Source: Christensenella sp. UBA2853
Lineage (GTDB): Bacteria > Bacillota > Clostridia > Christensenellales > Aristaeellaceae
Length of the DNA stretch: 64,000 nucleotides
Assembly: GCA_002350845.1 (NCBI GenBank)
Contig: DEFL01000013.1
Coordinates: 24,749 to 88,748 of the forward strand
Direction: 5' to 3'
Shown: piece by piece, positions 26,427 to 35,376 of the stretch
Numbering within the stretch: position 1 is the first letter of the stretch
Layout: each line of letters starts with the position of its first letter
Notes under the pieces: generated by a model
Databases searched by the model: none
Told to the model about the DNA's origin: nothing
What the model saw: the letters and a program-made list of their open reading frames with translations, nothing else
Made by a program: the position numbers and the translations under genes

Positions 26427-28130
26427 ATGCGTAAGCGATCCATTCGTAAGAAATCGGTACGAACCATCGTATTCAGCTGTTTTGCCCTTGGCCTTACTAC
26501 GCTGCTGATTGGACTGGTCATTTATACGACATCCCTGGTACAGCAGTATGTGCGGCACGCGTTTGGTATCGCAAGTCATGCCGCCATGAATGCAACCTAT
26601 GCGTCGATGAATGCACATCACGGTGTGGACTCTGCCCCGATCTCACACCAGGTCATGACCATCTACAGAGGACTCTCACCCCAGGACCGGGCGAAGATGG
26701 GCACGGTCGAGTATCGCCGACTTTTTTCTTCCATCGATACAATTCCCAAAAGCGGAAGTTCATGGGACAGGCTGACACACATGCTCAACACGTTTGTGAT
26801 TGAAGTCGATGATGTCTATATCGCCATGTATGATGAAGCCACTTCCGCTCTGGTCTATATCGCCGATGCATCGGCTGACAGCCGCATGTACCCCGGCGAC
26901 TGGGAGGCTGTCAGCCAGAATGAAGTGCAGAAATTCCTGAACTGGAAAGGTCCGGAAATGCTGTACGATATCGACAGGACGGAAAAATACGGCTGGCTTT
27001 GCACCGCGGGCTATCCGCTCCGGGACGGAAACGGCAAAGTCTTCGCTTTTCTGATGGTCGATGTCTCCGTCGACAACATCATCGGCGATATGCTCGATTT
27101 CTCCCTGAAGGTGACCATCGGCATCCTCCTGCTGACCTTCATCATTGCCTGGCTGGGCAGCCGGCGCATCAAGAAAGGCATTGCGGATCCGATTGATGCC
27201 ATTGCCAATGCCGCCATGGATTACGTTCAGGGCAGGAATGAAGGAACGGACAGACATTATTTCAGCGAGCTGAATCTGAAAACCAATAATGAACTTGAGG
27301 ACCTCAGCCATGTCATGGCTGATATGGAGATCAGCCTCGCCAGTCATGAGGAGCACATCCGCACCATTACGGCAGAAAAGGAAAGAATCAATACGGAACT
27401 GAGCATGGCGCAGAGAATCCAGGCCGCCATGATGCCGCATGTCTTCCCGCCTTTTCCCGACCGAAAGGAATTCGATCTTTACGCACTCATGCATCCGGCC
27501 AGGGAGGTCGGCGGTGACTTTTACGATTTCTTCCTGATTGACCAGGATCATCTGGCGCTGGTTATCGCGGATGTGAGCGGTAAAGGCATCCCCGCTGCAC
27601 TCTTTATGATGATTTCCAAAATCATCCTGCAGAGCTGCGCCATGCTGGGAAAAAGCGCCGGTGAGATCCTCACCAAAACCAACGATGCCCTGTGTTCAAA
27701 CAATCAGGTGCAGATGTTTGTGACCGTTTGGCTGGGCATTCTGGAAATCTCCACCGGAAAAATGACCTGCGCAAACGCCGGTCACGAATATCCTGCTCTG
27801 TATTCCGCAACTCAGGGTAACTTCACACTCTTCAAAGACAAACACGGCCTGGTGATTGGCGGTCTTCCGGATATTCATTATCGTGAGTATGAGATTCAGC
27901 TGAAGAAGAACGATGTGCTGTTTGTTTATACAGACGGTGTCCCTGAGGCAACAAACGAAGAGCTGAACATGTTCGGTACCGACCGAATGCTCGAAGTGCT
28001 CAATGCCTCTTCCCAGCAGTCCACAACAGAAATCCTTGAATCCGTTGATCGGTCGGTCAAGCAGTTTGTCGGTCCCGCTGAACAGTTCGATGATCTGACC
28101 ATGCTATGCCTTCGATACAACGGTATATAA
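26427..28130 (+). CDS. Membrane SpoIIE-family (PP2C) phosphatase
   Basis: 567 residues. TM1 (about 15-38), an extracytoplasmic sensor (~40-205), TM2 (~210-230), a HAMP-like linker, a coiled coil (HEEHIRTITAEKERINTEL) and a PP2C domain from ~345. Metal ligands are in REVGGDFYDFF, IADVSGKGIPAALFM and VYTDGVPEATN. It should dephosphorylate a STAS antagonist. There is no STAS or ATPase gene beside it, so it may act on either STAS protein in this window. The phosphatase domain is very close to that at 32935-35127 while the sensor differs. Start taken at ATG 26427; GTG 26424 is possible. Confidence 0.92.
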   Translation: MRKRSIRKKSVRTIVFSCFALGLTTLLIGLVIYTTSLVQQYVRHAFGIASHAAMNATYASMNAHHGVDSAPISHQVMTIYRGLSPQDRAKMGTVEYRRLFSSIDTIPKSGSSWDRLTHMLNTFVIEVDDVYIAMYDEATSALVYIADASADSRMYPGDWEAVSQNEVQKFLNWKGPEMLYDIDRTEKYGWLCTAGYPLRDGNGKVFAFLMVDVSVDNIIGDMLDFSLKVTIGILLLTFIIAWLGSRRIKKGIADPIDAIANAAMDYVQGRNEGTDRHYFSELNLKTNNELEDLSHVMADMEISLASHEEHIRTITAEKERINTELSMAQRIQAAMMPHVFPPFPDRKEFDLYALMHPAREVGGDFYDFFLIDQDHLALVIADVSGKGIPAALFMMISKIILQSCAMLGKSAGEILTKTNDALCSNNQVQMFVTVWLGILEISTGKMTCANAGHEYPALYSATQGNFTLFKDKHGLVIGGLPDIHYREYEIQLKKNDVLFVYTDGVPEATNEELNMFGTDRMLEVLNASSQQSTTEILESVDRSVKQFVGPAEQFDDLTMLCLRYNGI

Positions 28131-28153
28131 TGTCATTCTTCCTTATACAAAAG

Positions 28154-28182
28154 CCCCCGGCGCTTGCCGGGGGGGTTCCTTA
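28154..28182. terminator. Terminator between SpoIIE phosphatase and HMA gene
   Basis: Stem CCCCCGGC (28154-28161) / GCCGGGGG (28166-28173), loop GCTT, then TTCCTTAT. It lies between convergent genes. Confidence 0.75.
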
Positions 28183-28218
28183 TCTTCTGAAGCTTTTCCA
28201 TCTGAAATCTGTTGATTC

Positions 28219-28593
28219 TCAGGGATGTACAGTTTCGTATCGGGTGACAATATACCCCGCCCTGCGCACAGCCTCGCGGATGGCATGTTCATCGGGAACG
28301 CTTCTGCACAGAACCTTCGCACTGTGATCGCCGATGGAAACAGATGCCCAGATCCCTTCCATGCTGTTCAGCGCATTCTCTGTTTTCCGCGCGCAGTTTT
28401 CGCAGGTCATGCCGTCAATCCGAAGGGAAACGGCATAAGGGTAATGTGCCCTGTTGCGGTCAGAAGCACGGATTCTTTTCTCGGTTGTCTCATGTTCTCC
28501 GCAGCAGCCGCCCCCTTTTCTTGCTTTTTTGAGCATCTGCCATGCAGCCCATGCAAGAATCAGAACCAGGCCAGCGATCAGCACAATATTCAT
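28219..28593 (-). CDS. Cys-rich single-pass membrane protein with HMA metal-binding domain
   Basis: 124 residues. One N-terminal transmembrane helix (VLIAGLVLILAWAAW), then KKARKGGGCCGEHE, a pattern like FeoB-associated Cys-rich membrane proteins, and a C-terminal HMA domain (about 55-120) with the metal site GMTCENC. HMA domains bind Cu(I) or other soft metals. AGGAG lies within the end of the preceding 53-residue gene, seven bases before the ATG. It is the last gene of the Feo unit, suggesting a metallochaperone or metal sensor for iron import. Confidence 0.83.
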   Translation of the reverse strand: MNIVLIAGLVLILAWAAWQMLKKARKGGGCCGEHETTEKRIRASDRNRAHYPYAVSLRIDGMTCENCARKTENALNSMEGIWASVSIGDHSAKVLCRSVPDEHAIREAVRRAGYIVTRYETVHP

Positions 28594-28597
28594 GTCT

Positions 28598-28759
28598 TTA
28601 CTCCTCTTTTGTCCGGTTGCAGTGGTAACTGCAGGAAGCACAATCACAGCCGCAGGAAAGGCATCCCTTTCCGTTTTTCCTGTCTTTCCTGATCTTATTC
28701 AAGGCCAGGCAGACCACTGCACCAATGAGCAGCAGAAGAACAATATCCAGTGTATTCAT
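28598..28759 (-). CDS. FeoB-associated Cys-rich membrane protein
   Basis: 53 residues. One transmembrane helix (LDIVLLLLIGAVVCLALNK) followed by basic residues and a cluster of cysteines (CLSCGCDCASCSYHC). This matches the small Cys-rich proteins encoded after feoB in many Firmicutes, in place of FeoC. It starts 4 bases after the feoB stop and ends 4 bases before the start of the HMA protein, so the three are tightly coupled. Confidence 0.85.
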   Translation of the reverse strand: MNTLDIVLLLLIGAVVCLALNKIRKDRKNGKGCLSCGCDCASCSYHCNRTKEE

Positions 28760-28763
28760 ATGC

Positions 28764-31121
28764 TTACCCCAAACCAAACATCATGCAGGCCAGCCGGGCA
28801 AGCAGTGCTGCCACCCATGCGATCAGGCACTGCCATGCGATAAGACCCACCGCCCATTTTCCGCCAAGCTCGCGCTTGATGGAGGCGACCGCAGCCACAC
28901 ACGGCGTATACAGCAGGCTGAACACCAGAATCACCACGGCTGTGCCTGAGCTGATGAGCTGCGTCACGCTGTTTGCGGTACCAAAGAACATCTGCAGGAC
29001 GGAGACAACACTTTCCTTGGCCATAAAGCCGCTGATAAACGATGTGACAATACGCCAGTCTCCCAGTCCGACGGGCTGAAACAGAGGAACCAGAAATCCT
29101 GCGATTCCTGCCAGAATGCTCCTGCTCTCTTCTGCTTCGGACACCATATTGAACTGAAAATCAAAGCTTTTCAGGAACCATACAACAATGGTTGCAACCA
29201 GGATAACGGAAAAAGCGCGCTGCAGGAAGTCCTTCGCCTTATCCCACAGCAGCTGAAGCACGCTCCGGGGACTCGGCATGCGGTAATTGGGAAGCTCCAT
29301 CACGAATGGAACCGCCTCTCCCTTGAACAGGGTGCTCTTGAAGAGCAGCGCGACCAGAATGGCTGTTACGATTCCAAGGAGATACAGCAGGGTCATGACC
29401 AGCCATCCCTGATTCGGGAAAAATGCATCGACAAAGAATCCATAGATGGGCAGCTTGGCCGTACAGCTCATAAAGGGTGTCAGAAGGATCGTCATCTTGC
29501 GGTCCCGTTCACTGGGAAGTGTACGGGTGGACATGACTGCCGGCACTGTGCAGCCAAAGCCGATGAGCATTGGAACAATGCTCCGGCCGGACAGGCCGAT
29601 TCGCCGCAGCAGTTTGTCCATAAAAAACGCCACGCGCGCAATGTAACCGCTGTCTTCCAGAATGGAAAGGAAGAAGAACATAGTTACAATGATCGGAAGG
29701 AAGCTGAGCACACTGCCGACACCTTCAAAGATACCTTTGACAATCAGGTCATGAATTGCCGGATTGACATTCCCCGCTGTGAGCGCACCATCCACGACCT
29801 CGGTCAGCCACCCGATACCCCTGCCCAGCAGTTCCTGGAGCCAGGCACCGACCACTTCAAAGGTCAGAAAGAAGACGAGCGCCATAATCGCAATAAAGAC
29901 CGGCAGGGCTGTAAACTTGCCCGTCAGGACATTGTCGATCTTCTGGCTTCGGATATGCTCCTTGCTCTCATGCGGTTTGGTAACACAGGCATCGCATACC
30001 CGGCGGATGAACTCAAAGCGCATCTCTGCCATGGCTGCACTGCGGTCAAGTCCCCGCTCCTTTTCCATCTGCTGAACGATATGCCCCAGGATTTCCTTTT
30101 CATTCTCATCGAGTTCAAGCTGGTTGAGAATCAGGGCGTCATCCTCGATGAGTTTGCTTGCGGCAAAGCGCACGGGCAGCCCAACCCTGTCCGCATGATC
30201 CTCTATGAGATGAATCACTGCATGCAGACAGCGGTGCACTGCACCGCCATGGTCATTCGCATCGCAGAAATCCTGACGGAGCGGCTTTTCCTGATATTTG
30301 GCAACATGTACCGCATGCCGGACCAGTTCTTCAATGCCCTGGTTTTTCGCTGCAGAAATCGGCACTACCGGTGTACCAAGCATTTCCTCCATCCGGTTGA
30401 CGTCAATGGAACCGCCGTTTCCTCTGACCTCATCCATCATGTTCAGCGCAATCACCATGGGCACGCCGGTCTCAAGAAGCTGCATGGTCAGATACAGGTT
30501 GCGCTCGATATTATTGGCATCCACAATGTTAATGATGGCCTTTGGCTTTTCATTGAGCACATAATTCCGTGAGACCACTTCCTCACTGGAATAGGGAGAC
30601 ATCGAATAGATGCCGGGCAGGTCTGTTATGGAGGTATTGCTCTGTCCGCGAATGGCCCCATCCTTGCGGTCCACGGTCACCCCGGGGAAGTTGCCTACAT
30701 GCTGATTGGAACCAGTCAGCTGATTAAACAGTGTGGTTTTTCCACTGTTCTGATTTCCGACAAGCGCAAAGGTCAGCTGCGTCTCGTCTGGAAGCGGAAC
30801 CGGGTTTTCCCGGCGGTGTGCTTCATTCACTTCGCCCAGTCCGGGATGTTCAGCCTCCTTCTTCCGGCTGTGTCCCTGCTCCGGCCGTTTGGAGCCTTCC
30901 ACCGGTGTTACTGTGATCTTTTCAGCATCTGCAAGGCGCAGCGTCAGTTCATATCCATGAATCCGCAGTTCCATGGGATCGCCCATCGGTGCGAGCTTCA
31001 TCAGTGTGATTTCCGCACCGGGAATGACGCCCATATCCAGAAAATGCTGCCGAAGCGCGCCTTCCCCGCCTACCGATTCAATCTGCGCACTTTGCCCGGT
31101 CTTCAAATCTTTGAGTGTCAC
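28764..31121 (-). CDS. feoB: Ferrous iron transporter FeoB with fused N-terminal FeoA domain
   Basis: 785 residues. A FeoA SH3-like domain (1 to ~75) and a charged linker precede the FeoB G domain (from ~115): G1 GNQNSGKTT, G3 DLPGIY, G4 NMMDEV. The membrane part (from ~400) carries the two Gate repeats, including SGRSIVPMLIGFGCTVPAVM and TLLLTPFMSCTAKLPIY-like segments. It imports Fe(II). Start chosen at GTG 31121, seven bases after GGAG; the ATG at 31127 is too near the ribosome site. Followed by the Cys-rich and HMA genes. Confidence 0.94.
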   Translation of the reverse strand: MTLKDLKTGQSAQIESVGGEGALRQHFLDMGVIPGAEITLMKLAPMGDPMELRIHGYELTLRLADAEKITVTPVEGSKRPEQGHSRKKEAEHPGLGEVNEAHRRENPVPLPDETQLTFALVGNQNSGKTTLFNQLTGSNQHVGNFPGVTVDRKDGAIRGQSNTSITDLPGIYSMSPYSSEEVVSRNYVLNEKPKAIINIVDANNIERNLYLTMQLLETGVPMVIALNMMDEVRGNGGSIDVNRMEEMLGTPVVPISAAKNQGIEELVRHAVHVAKYQEKPLRQDFCDANDHGGAVHRCLHAVIHLIEDHADRVGLPVRFAASKLIEDDALILNQLELDENEKEILGHIVQQMEKERGLDRSAAMAEMRFEFIRRVCDACVTKPHESKEHIRSQKIDNVLTGKFTALPVFIAIMALVFFLTFEVVGAWLQELLGRGIGWLTEVVDGALTAGNVNPAIHDLIVKGIFEGVGSVLSFLPIIVTMFFFLSILEDSGYIARVAFFMDKLLRRIGLSGRSIVPMLIGFGCTVPAVMSTRTLPSERDRKMTILLTPFMSCTAKLPIYGFFVDAFFPNQGWLVMTLLYLLGIVTAILVALLFKSTLFKGEAVPFVMELPNYRMPSPRSVLQLLWDKAKDFLQRAFSVILVATIVVWFLKSFDFQFNMVSEAEESRSILAGIAGFLVPLFQPVGLGDWRIVTSFISGFMAKESVVSVLQMFFGTANSVTQLISSGTAVVILVFSLLYTPCVAAVASIKRELGGKWAVGLIAWQCLIAWVAALLARLACMMFGLG

Positions 31122-31198
31122 TGTCATGCTCCTTTGTTTTCAGTGCTCTGATTTCCTGCCACCCGCAAGTCATGCAGCGTCCGTTCTGCCTTCTTCGC

Positions 31199-32059
31199 CT
31201 ATTTTCTCGCAGGTCTGGGAAATCGGTTCATCTGTTCATCTGTCAGTCCGAGAATGCCTCCCAACTGGCGGATGGCAATCCTGTCATCCTGCAGGAACAT
31301 TTCCTGGCTGGGCACTATATCATAGCAGAAATTTCCGATCATGTCTGCACTGTATCCATATTTTTCCCGGTACTGTTCAGCCAGTGCATTGTACAGCACC
31401 TGTGCCCATTTCTGATGATAGGAGGAAGTCACCAGGGTCATGGACGCAATGCCCTTCTCCCGGAGAATGGCCAGTGTGTTCACAGCGTTTTCCACTGTGG
31501 TTTTGGCTCTTTCATCGATCAGAATTCTGTCCTCGGGAATGCCGCACGGACCTGAGAGGTAGGCTTTCATCAGCCCCGCCTCCGTATGCCTGTCGGGATT
31601 GTTCTTCCCGGTAGCACCGCCTGAACAGACCAGAATGGAGTCCGGAAAGGCTGCGGCAGCGCATGCGGCCGCTTCACATCTTCCCTTCAGTTCGTCGGTC
31701 ATTTCCCCGTTTTCCAGCTCATATCCCAGCACAATAAACGCATGTGCCCGGGAAACAGGGATCTGGTCAGGGTCATCCCTGCCATAAAGAAGCAGCTGAT
31801 AATCAGGATTGAGGTAAACACTTTTCCAGTGCTCGGCAATTGCATAGGCCATGTCTTCCCCGATTGCCTGGACATCAGCATCAATGCGCGCAGCGTCTTT
31901 CCCTTCTTCATACGCTTCGAGCATATCCAGCAGAAGCGTGCCATAGTTGATCTGTTGCGCTGCCCATGCACACAAGGGCGTAATACACAAAAGCAGTATA
32001 CATACAGTCCAAAAAGCACAGAATCGCTTCATTGCTGTCTGCTTTCTCCCGCTGTCCAT
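31199..32059 (-). CDS. YdcF/SanA-family (DUF218) secreted or anchored protein
   Basis: 286 residues. N-terminal hydrophobic segment (FWTVCILLLCITPLCAWA) that is a signal peptide or anchor, then a ~90-residue helical part and a DUF218 domain: AFIVLGYELENGEMT, CSGGATGKNNPD, DERAKTTVENAVNT and VTSSYHQKW. It is the second DUF218 protein in the window but lacks the membrane helices of the one at 12129-13577. Start chosen at ATG 32059, eight bases after AAGGGGG. It lies between the Feo unit and the second partner-switching operon. Confidence 0.83.
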   Translation of the reverse strand: MDSGRKQTAMKRFCAFWTVCILLLCITPLCAWAAQQINYGTLLLDMLEAYEEGKDAARIDADVQAIGEDMAYAIAEHWKSVYLNPDYQLLLYGRDDPDQIPVSRAHAFIVLGYELENGEMTDELKGRCEAAACAAAAFPDSILVCSGGATGKNNPDRHTEAGLMKAYLSGPCGIPEDRILIDERAKTTVENAVNTLAILREKGIASMTLVTSSYHQKWAQVLYNALAEQYREKYGYSADMIGNFCYDIVPSQEMFLQDDRIAIRQLGGILGLTDEQMNRFPRPARK

Positions 32060-32185
32060 CCTCATATCCCCCTTCGTACACACATTGTCCTCCCCATGCT
32101 TTGCATTCAAGGCAGCAAAACACAGGGAGGACAAAGCAGCTATAGTTTCATGGTATTTCGTCCTGAGACCTTTTCTCTCAGCACA

Positions 32186-32482
32186 TCATTCAATCGTCAG
32201 AATATCGGCAAAACCGGTGACTTCAAAGACTTCCTGCACCACTTCATTGACATGCAGCACTTTCATGCCGCCTTTTTTCACCATGTTCTTGTGGGCCGCA
32301 AGAAGCACACGCAGGCCGGCAGAGGAGATATATTCAAGATTGCTGAAATCCAGGGTCAGGCTTTCTGCGCCGCCGAGGGATTTGCTGAGTTCTGTTTCCA
32401 GTTCGGGCGCGGTCATCGTATCCAGACGTCCTTCGAGTGCAATGGTCATATTTCCGCCGTTCAGAGTCTTGGTCATTTTCAT
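32186..32482 (-). CDS. STAS-domain anti-sigma factor antagonist (second copy)
   Basis: 98 residues, same length as the STAS protein at 3483-3779 and colinear with it. Phospho-acceptor serine is in EYISSAGLRVLL. It should be phosphorylated by the ATPase at 32531-32938 and dephosphorylated by the SpoIIE-type phosphatase at 32935-35127. Start chosen at ATG 32482, nine bases after AGGAGAG; a TTG three codons upstream is less likely. Last gene of the operon. Confidence 0.92.
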   Translation of the reverse strand: MKMTKTLNGGNMTIALEGRLDTMTAPELETELSKSLGGAESLTLDFSNLEYISSAGLRVLLAAHKNMVKKGGMKVLHVNEVVQEVFEVTGFADILTIE

Positions 32483-32530
32483 AGTGGTCAACTCTCCTTT
32501 TTTTCTTTCGCGTCTATTCTTTCACTGGTT

Positions 32531-32938
32531 TCAGATCTTTTTGCGGATGGTCAGTATGTTTTTCCCGTTTTCATAGCGGTATTCCATCTGATCCATGGTC
32601 TTTCGAACAAGAAAGATACCCAGTCCTCCGACTTCCCGCTCATGACTTGGTGCGGTCACGTCCGGGTCCTGCCGTGATAACGGATTGAATGGAACCCCGC
32701 TGTCGATAAAGGTGACCGATGCCATCCGGGTGGATTCATCAAACTCAAAGCGCACGGTCGCTTCACCGACATCAGGCGCATATGCATAGCGTGAGATATT
32801 GCAGAACATTTCATCAATGGCAACATCCATCTGCATCTGCGGCTTCATCGGACAGTCCAGAGCCTCCAGCTGTTCATCAATGAACGCTGTGACTCTGGGG
32901 ATGTTTTCAATCTGCGCCTGCAGTGTCAATTCCTTCAA
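32531..32938 (-). CDS. RsbW/SpoIIAB-like anti-sigma ATPase (second copy)
   Basis: 135 residues. GHKL N box DVAIDEMFCNISRYAY and G box GGLGIFLVRKTMD. The start is a TTG whose last bases form the TGA stop of the phosphatase gene (TTGA overlap), with GGAG ten bases upstream, so translation is coupled. It is closely similar to the protein at 2378-2791 along its length. Expected role: serine kinase and target-binding protein for the adjacent STAS antagonist. Confidence 0.92.
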   Translation of the reverse strand: MKELTLQAQIENIPRVTAFIDEQLEALDCPMKPQMQMDVAIDEMFCNISRYAYAPDVGEATVRFEFDESTRMASVTFIDSGVPFNPLSRQDPDVTAPSHEREVGGLGIFLVRKTMDQMEYRYENGKNILTIRKKI

Positions 32939-35127
32939 GATCGATCATCTCCTCTGGGCCTGGGCCCCTTATATTCCATGCAGAGCATTGTCAGATCATC
33001 AAACTGCTCTTCGCTCTGAACAAACCCATCCACGGCATTTCTGACATTCCCCAGCGCCTGCTGCGGCGATGCTTTCGGATCTTCATTGAGTGCCTCCAGA
33101 ATGCGTTTCATGCCGAAAAGCTCATGATTCTTATTGGTTGCTTCGGTCACACCATCTGTATAAACAAACAGCTTGGTCCCGGGCTCGAGCCGGACCTCAT
33201 ACTCGCTGTAGGTCAGATGTTCCAGCCCGCCCAGAATAAAACCGTGCTTATCCTTGAACACTTCAAACTGTCCGTTCGGACGCATGATCATCGGATATTC
33301 GTGTCCTGCATTTGCAGCAATCATTTTTCCGGTGGAAAGCTCGACAATGCCAACCCATACCGTGACAAACATCTGCGCCTCGTTATTGGAACAGATCGCG
33401 TCATTGGTATTCTTCAGAATCTCTGCGGGTGAATATCCAAGCATGGCACTGCTCTGCAGGATGATCTTGGATGCCATCATAAACAGAGCAGCCGGCACAC
33501 CCTTGCCGGATACATCGGCAATCGTCATGCATAAATGGTCTTCGTCAATGAGGAAGTAATCGTAGAAGTCCCCACCCACTTCCCTGGCAGGTGCCATCGT
33601 GGCAAAGACATCAAAATCCGGACGGTCCGGGAATGCCGGGAAAATGTGCGGAAGCATGGCGGCCTGGATTTTTCTTGCAAGCGACAGCTCAGAGCTTATT
33701 CTTTCCTTCTCCGCCGTCACAGTCTGGACTTCCTCCAGGTATTCAATCGTTTTGTGGGAAATCGAAGCGAAGGATTCCGCAAGCACCTGGATCTCGTCGC
33801 CTGTGCGGAATGTGTCCTCCATCCTGAATTCCAAATTGTCTTCATTCAGCTCTGAAATCCGCTCTGTGATCGTGTTGATCGGCTTGACGATCCTTTTTCC
33901 AAGTATAAGCGCGCCGGCCAGCATCAGCGCCATAATGGCCAGAAGAAGAACCAGCGTTGAACCTCTGGCTTTCTGCAGCTTATCCTGGTAAACCCCTGTG
34001 GCTTCCTGCTCAATCTGAACATGACGTTCCTGAAGGACTTTCGTTGTCTGCCCGGCCACCTCAACGCTGCACACTGACAGGAGTTCCCATCCAACGGTGC
34101 TCATCGGGCCGCCAATCATGTAATACGGTTCACCGTTCAGGCTCACCGTCCGCATGCTGGTCAACCCATGCATCGCATCGTTGACAATGGATGCCAGTTC
34201 TGCGTTGCCAGAAGACCGAAGATCGTGTGATTCATTTCCCGAGAGGACTGCAAAGATTCCATCGGTCATGGGAGAAAACACCACATGACCGTTCTGATTG
34301 ATGACCACCAGATAGGTGCCGGAATCATCGGAAGCCTGAACCGCATCACGCATTGCGGTCAGAAAGAGATCAGATCCAACAACAGCGGCCAGTTCACCGT
34401 TCACATATACAGGCATGGAGCACACAACCCCGATATCACCGGTAAATGCATCGGTTTCCACGTCTGTGAAGGCAATCCCGCCTTTTTCAACAGCCAGCTG
34501 ATACCATGGACGTGTGCGCGGATCATATCCGATCGGGGTGCCATTCGCATCAAACTTTGCTTCCGGCCGGTCGTCTGTCACTAGGAACACACCGTCAGGG
34601 AGGGCGATAAAGCATGAATTGGTCTGTTCTGAGACACCATACAGCGAATTCATCAGGTCTGTCATGTTTGCGATCAGACCGATGCGGTCCGCAAGTTCTG
34701 TGTTCCTGATGTCAACACCTTCAGCCACAATCAGCTGTGCAGCGATCTCTCCTTCCCTCGTCGGGTCAGGTGCCGCATAGGTGCCTCTGGGATACTGATC
34801 CGGATCCGACAGGAGTTTTGTTGCATACTCACCGAGCATCTGCACCCGTGTCTGGAGTCCATGGAACATTTCATCGGCCAGATAGGATTCCAGCTCCGTT
34901 GCGCGTCCCATGGACTGCTCGACCACGGTCTTCATCACCGAATCCGTAATGTCACTGATGGCGGTCTTCTGTTTTTCGCCTGATTCTGCTGCCAGGTTCG
35001 CAAGCATATTGTTATGATAGACGGACACCGCTGTGAACGCCGCTGTGAGGAGAATCACAGTCACTAGAATCAGATTAAAAACCTTGCTTTGTATACCACC
35101 AATCACCAGGTTTTTAACACGTCTCAT
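32935..35127 (-). CDS. dCache-HAMP-SpoIIE (PP2C) membrane phosphatase
   Basis: 730 residues. TM1 (13-38), a large extracytoplasmic double-Cache sensor (~40-390, with YDPRTRPWYQLAVEKGG and DVETDAFTGDIGVVC), TM2 (~398-416), HAMP, a coiled coil and a PP2C domain (from ~510) with REVGGDFYDYF, IADVSGKGVPAALFM and VYTDGVTEATN. dCache domains bind small ligands such as amino acids or organic acids. The arrangement phosphatase - ATPase - STAS in one transcript is a complete partner switch with an external sensor. Ribosome site AAAGGGA before ATG. Confidence 0.94.
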   Translation of the reverse strand: MRRVKNLVIGGIQSKVFNLILVTVILLTAAFTAVSVYHNNMLANLAAESGEKQKTAISDITDSVMKTVVEQSMGRATELESYLADEMFHGLQTRVQMLGEYATKLLSDPDQYPRGTYAAPDPTREGEIAAQLIVAEGVDIRNTELADRIGLIANMTDLMNSLYGVSEQTNSCFIALPDGVFLVTDDRPEAKFDANGTPIGYDPRTRPWYQLAVEKGGIAFTDVETDAFTGDIGVVCSMPVYVNGELAAVVGSDLFLTAMRDAVQASDDSGTYLVVINQNGHVVFSPMTDGIFAVLSGNESHDLRSSGNAELASIVNDAMHGLTSMRTVSLNGEPYYMIGGPMSTVGWELLSVCSVEVAGQTTKVLQERHVQIEQEATGVYQDKLQKARGSTLVLLLAIMALMLAGALILGKRIVKPINTITERISELNEDNLEFRMEDTFRTGDEIQVLAESFASISHKTIEYLEEVQTVTAEKERISSELSLARKIQAAMLPHIFPAFPDRPDFDVFATMAPAREVGGDFYDYFLIDEDHLCMTIADVSGKGVPAALFMMASKIILQSSAMLGYSPAEILKNTNDAICSNNEAQMFVTVWVGIVELSTGKMIAANAGHEYPMIMRPNGQFEVFKDKHGFILGGLEHLTYSEYEVRLEPGTKLFVYTDGVTEATNKNHELFGMKRILEALNEDPKASPQQALGNVRNAVDGFVQSEEQFDDLTMLCMEYKGPRPRGDDRS

Positions 35128-35376
35128 GTCAAAATCCCTTTCATACGAATCATTTTCATTTCTGACGTTTCACCAGCCTTCCATCCGCACAGGCATATAT
35201 CGGACGTGCTTTAAAAACTTATGCTGTCCGGCCGTCTGCCGCGAGGGATACGTGATGGTTTTCTATCTGCAGGTTCGCGTTCTATTTTGCAATATTCTTC
35301 CACGGAAATCAACACTGAAGCCTGTGCGGCAGCAGGTTTATTCCGTATCCAAAGCGCCATGCACGCCGAAAGGTGT

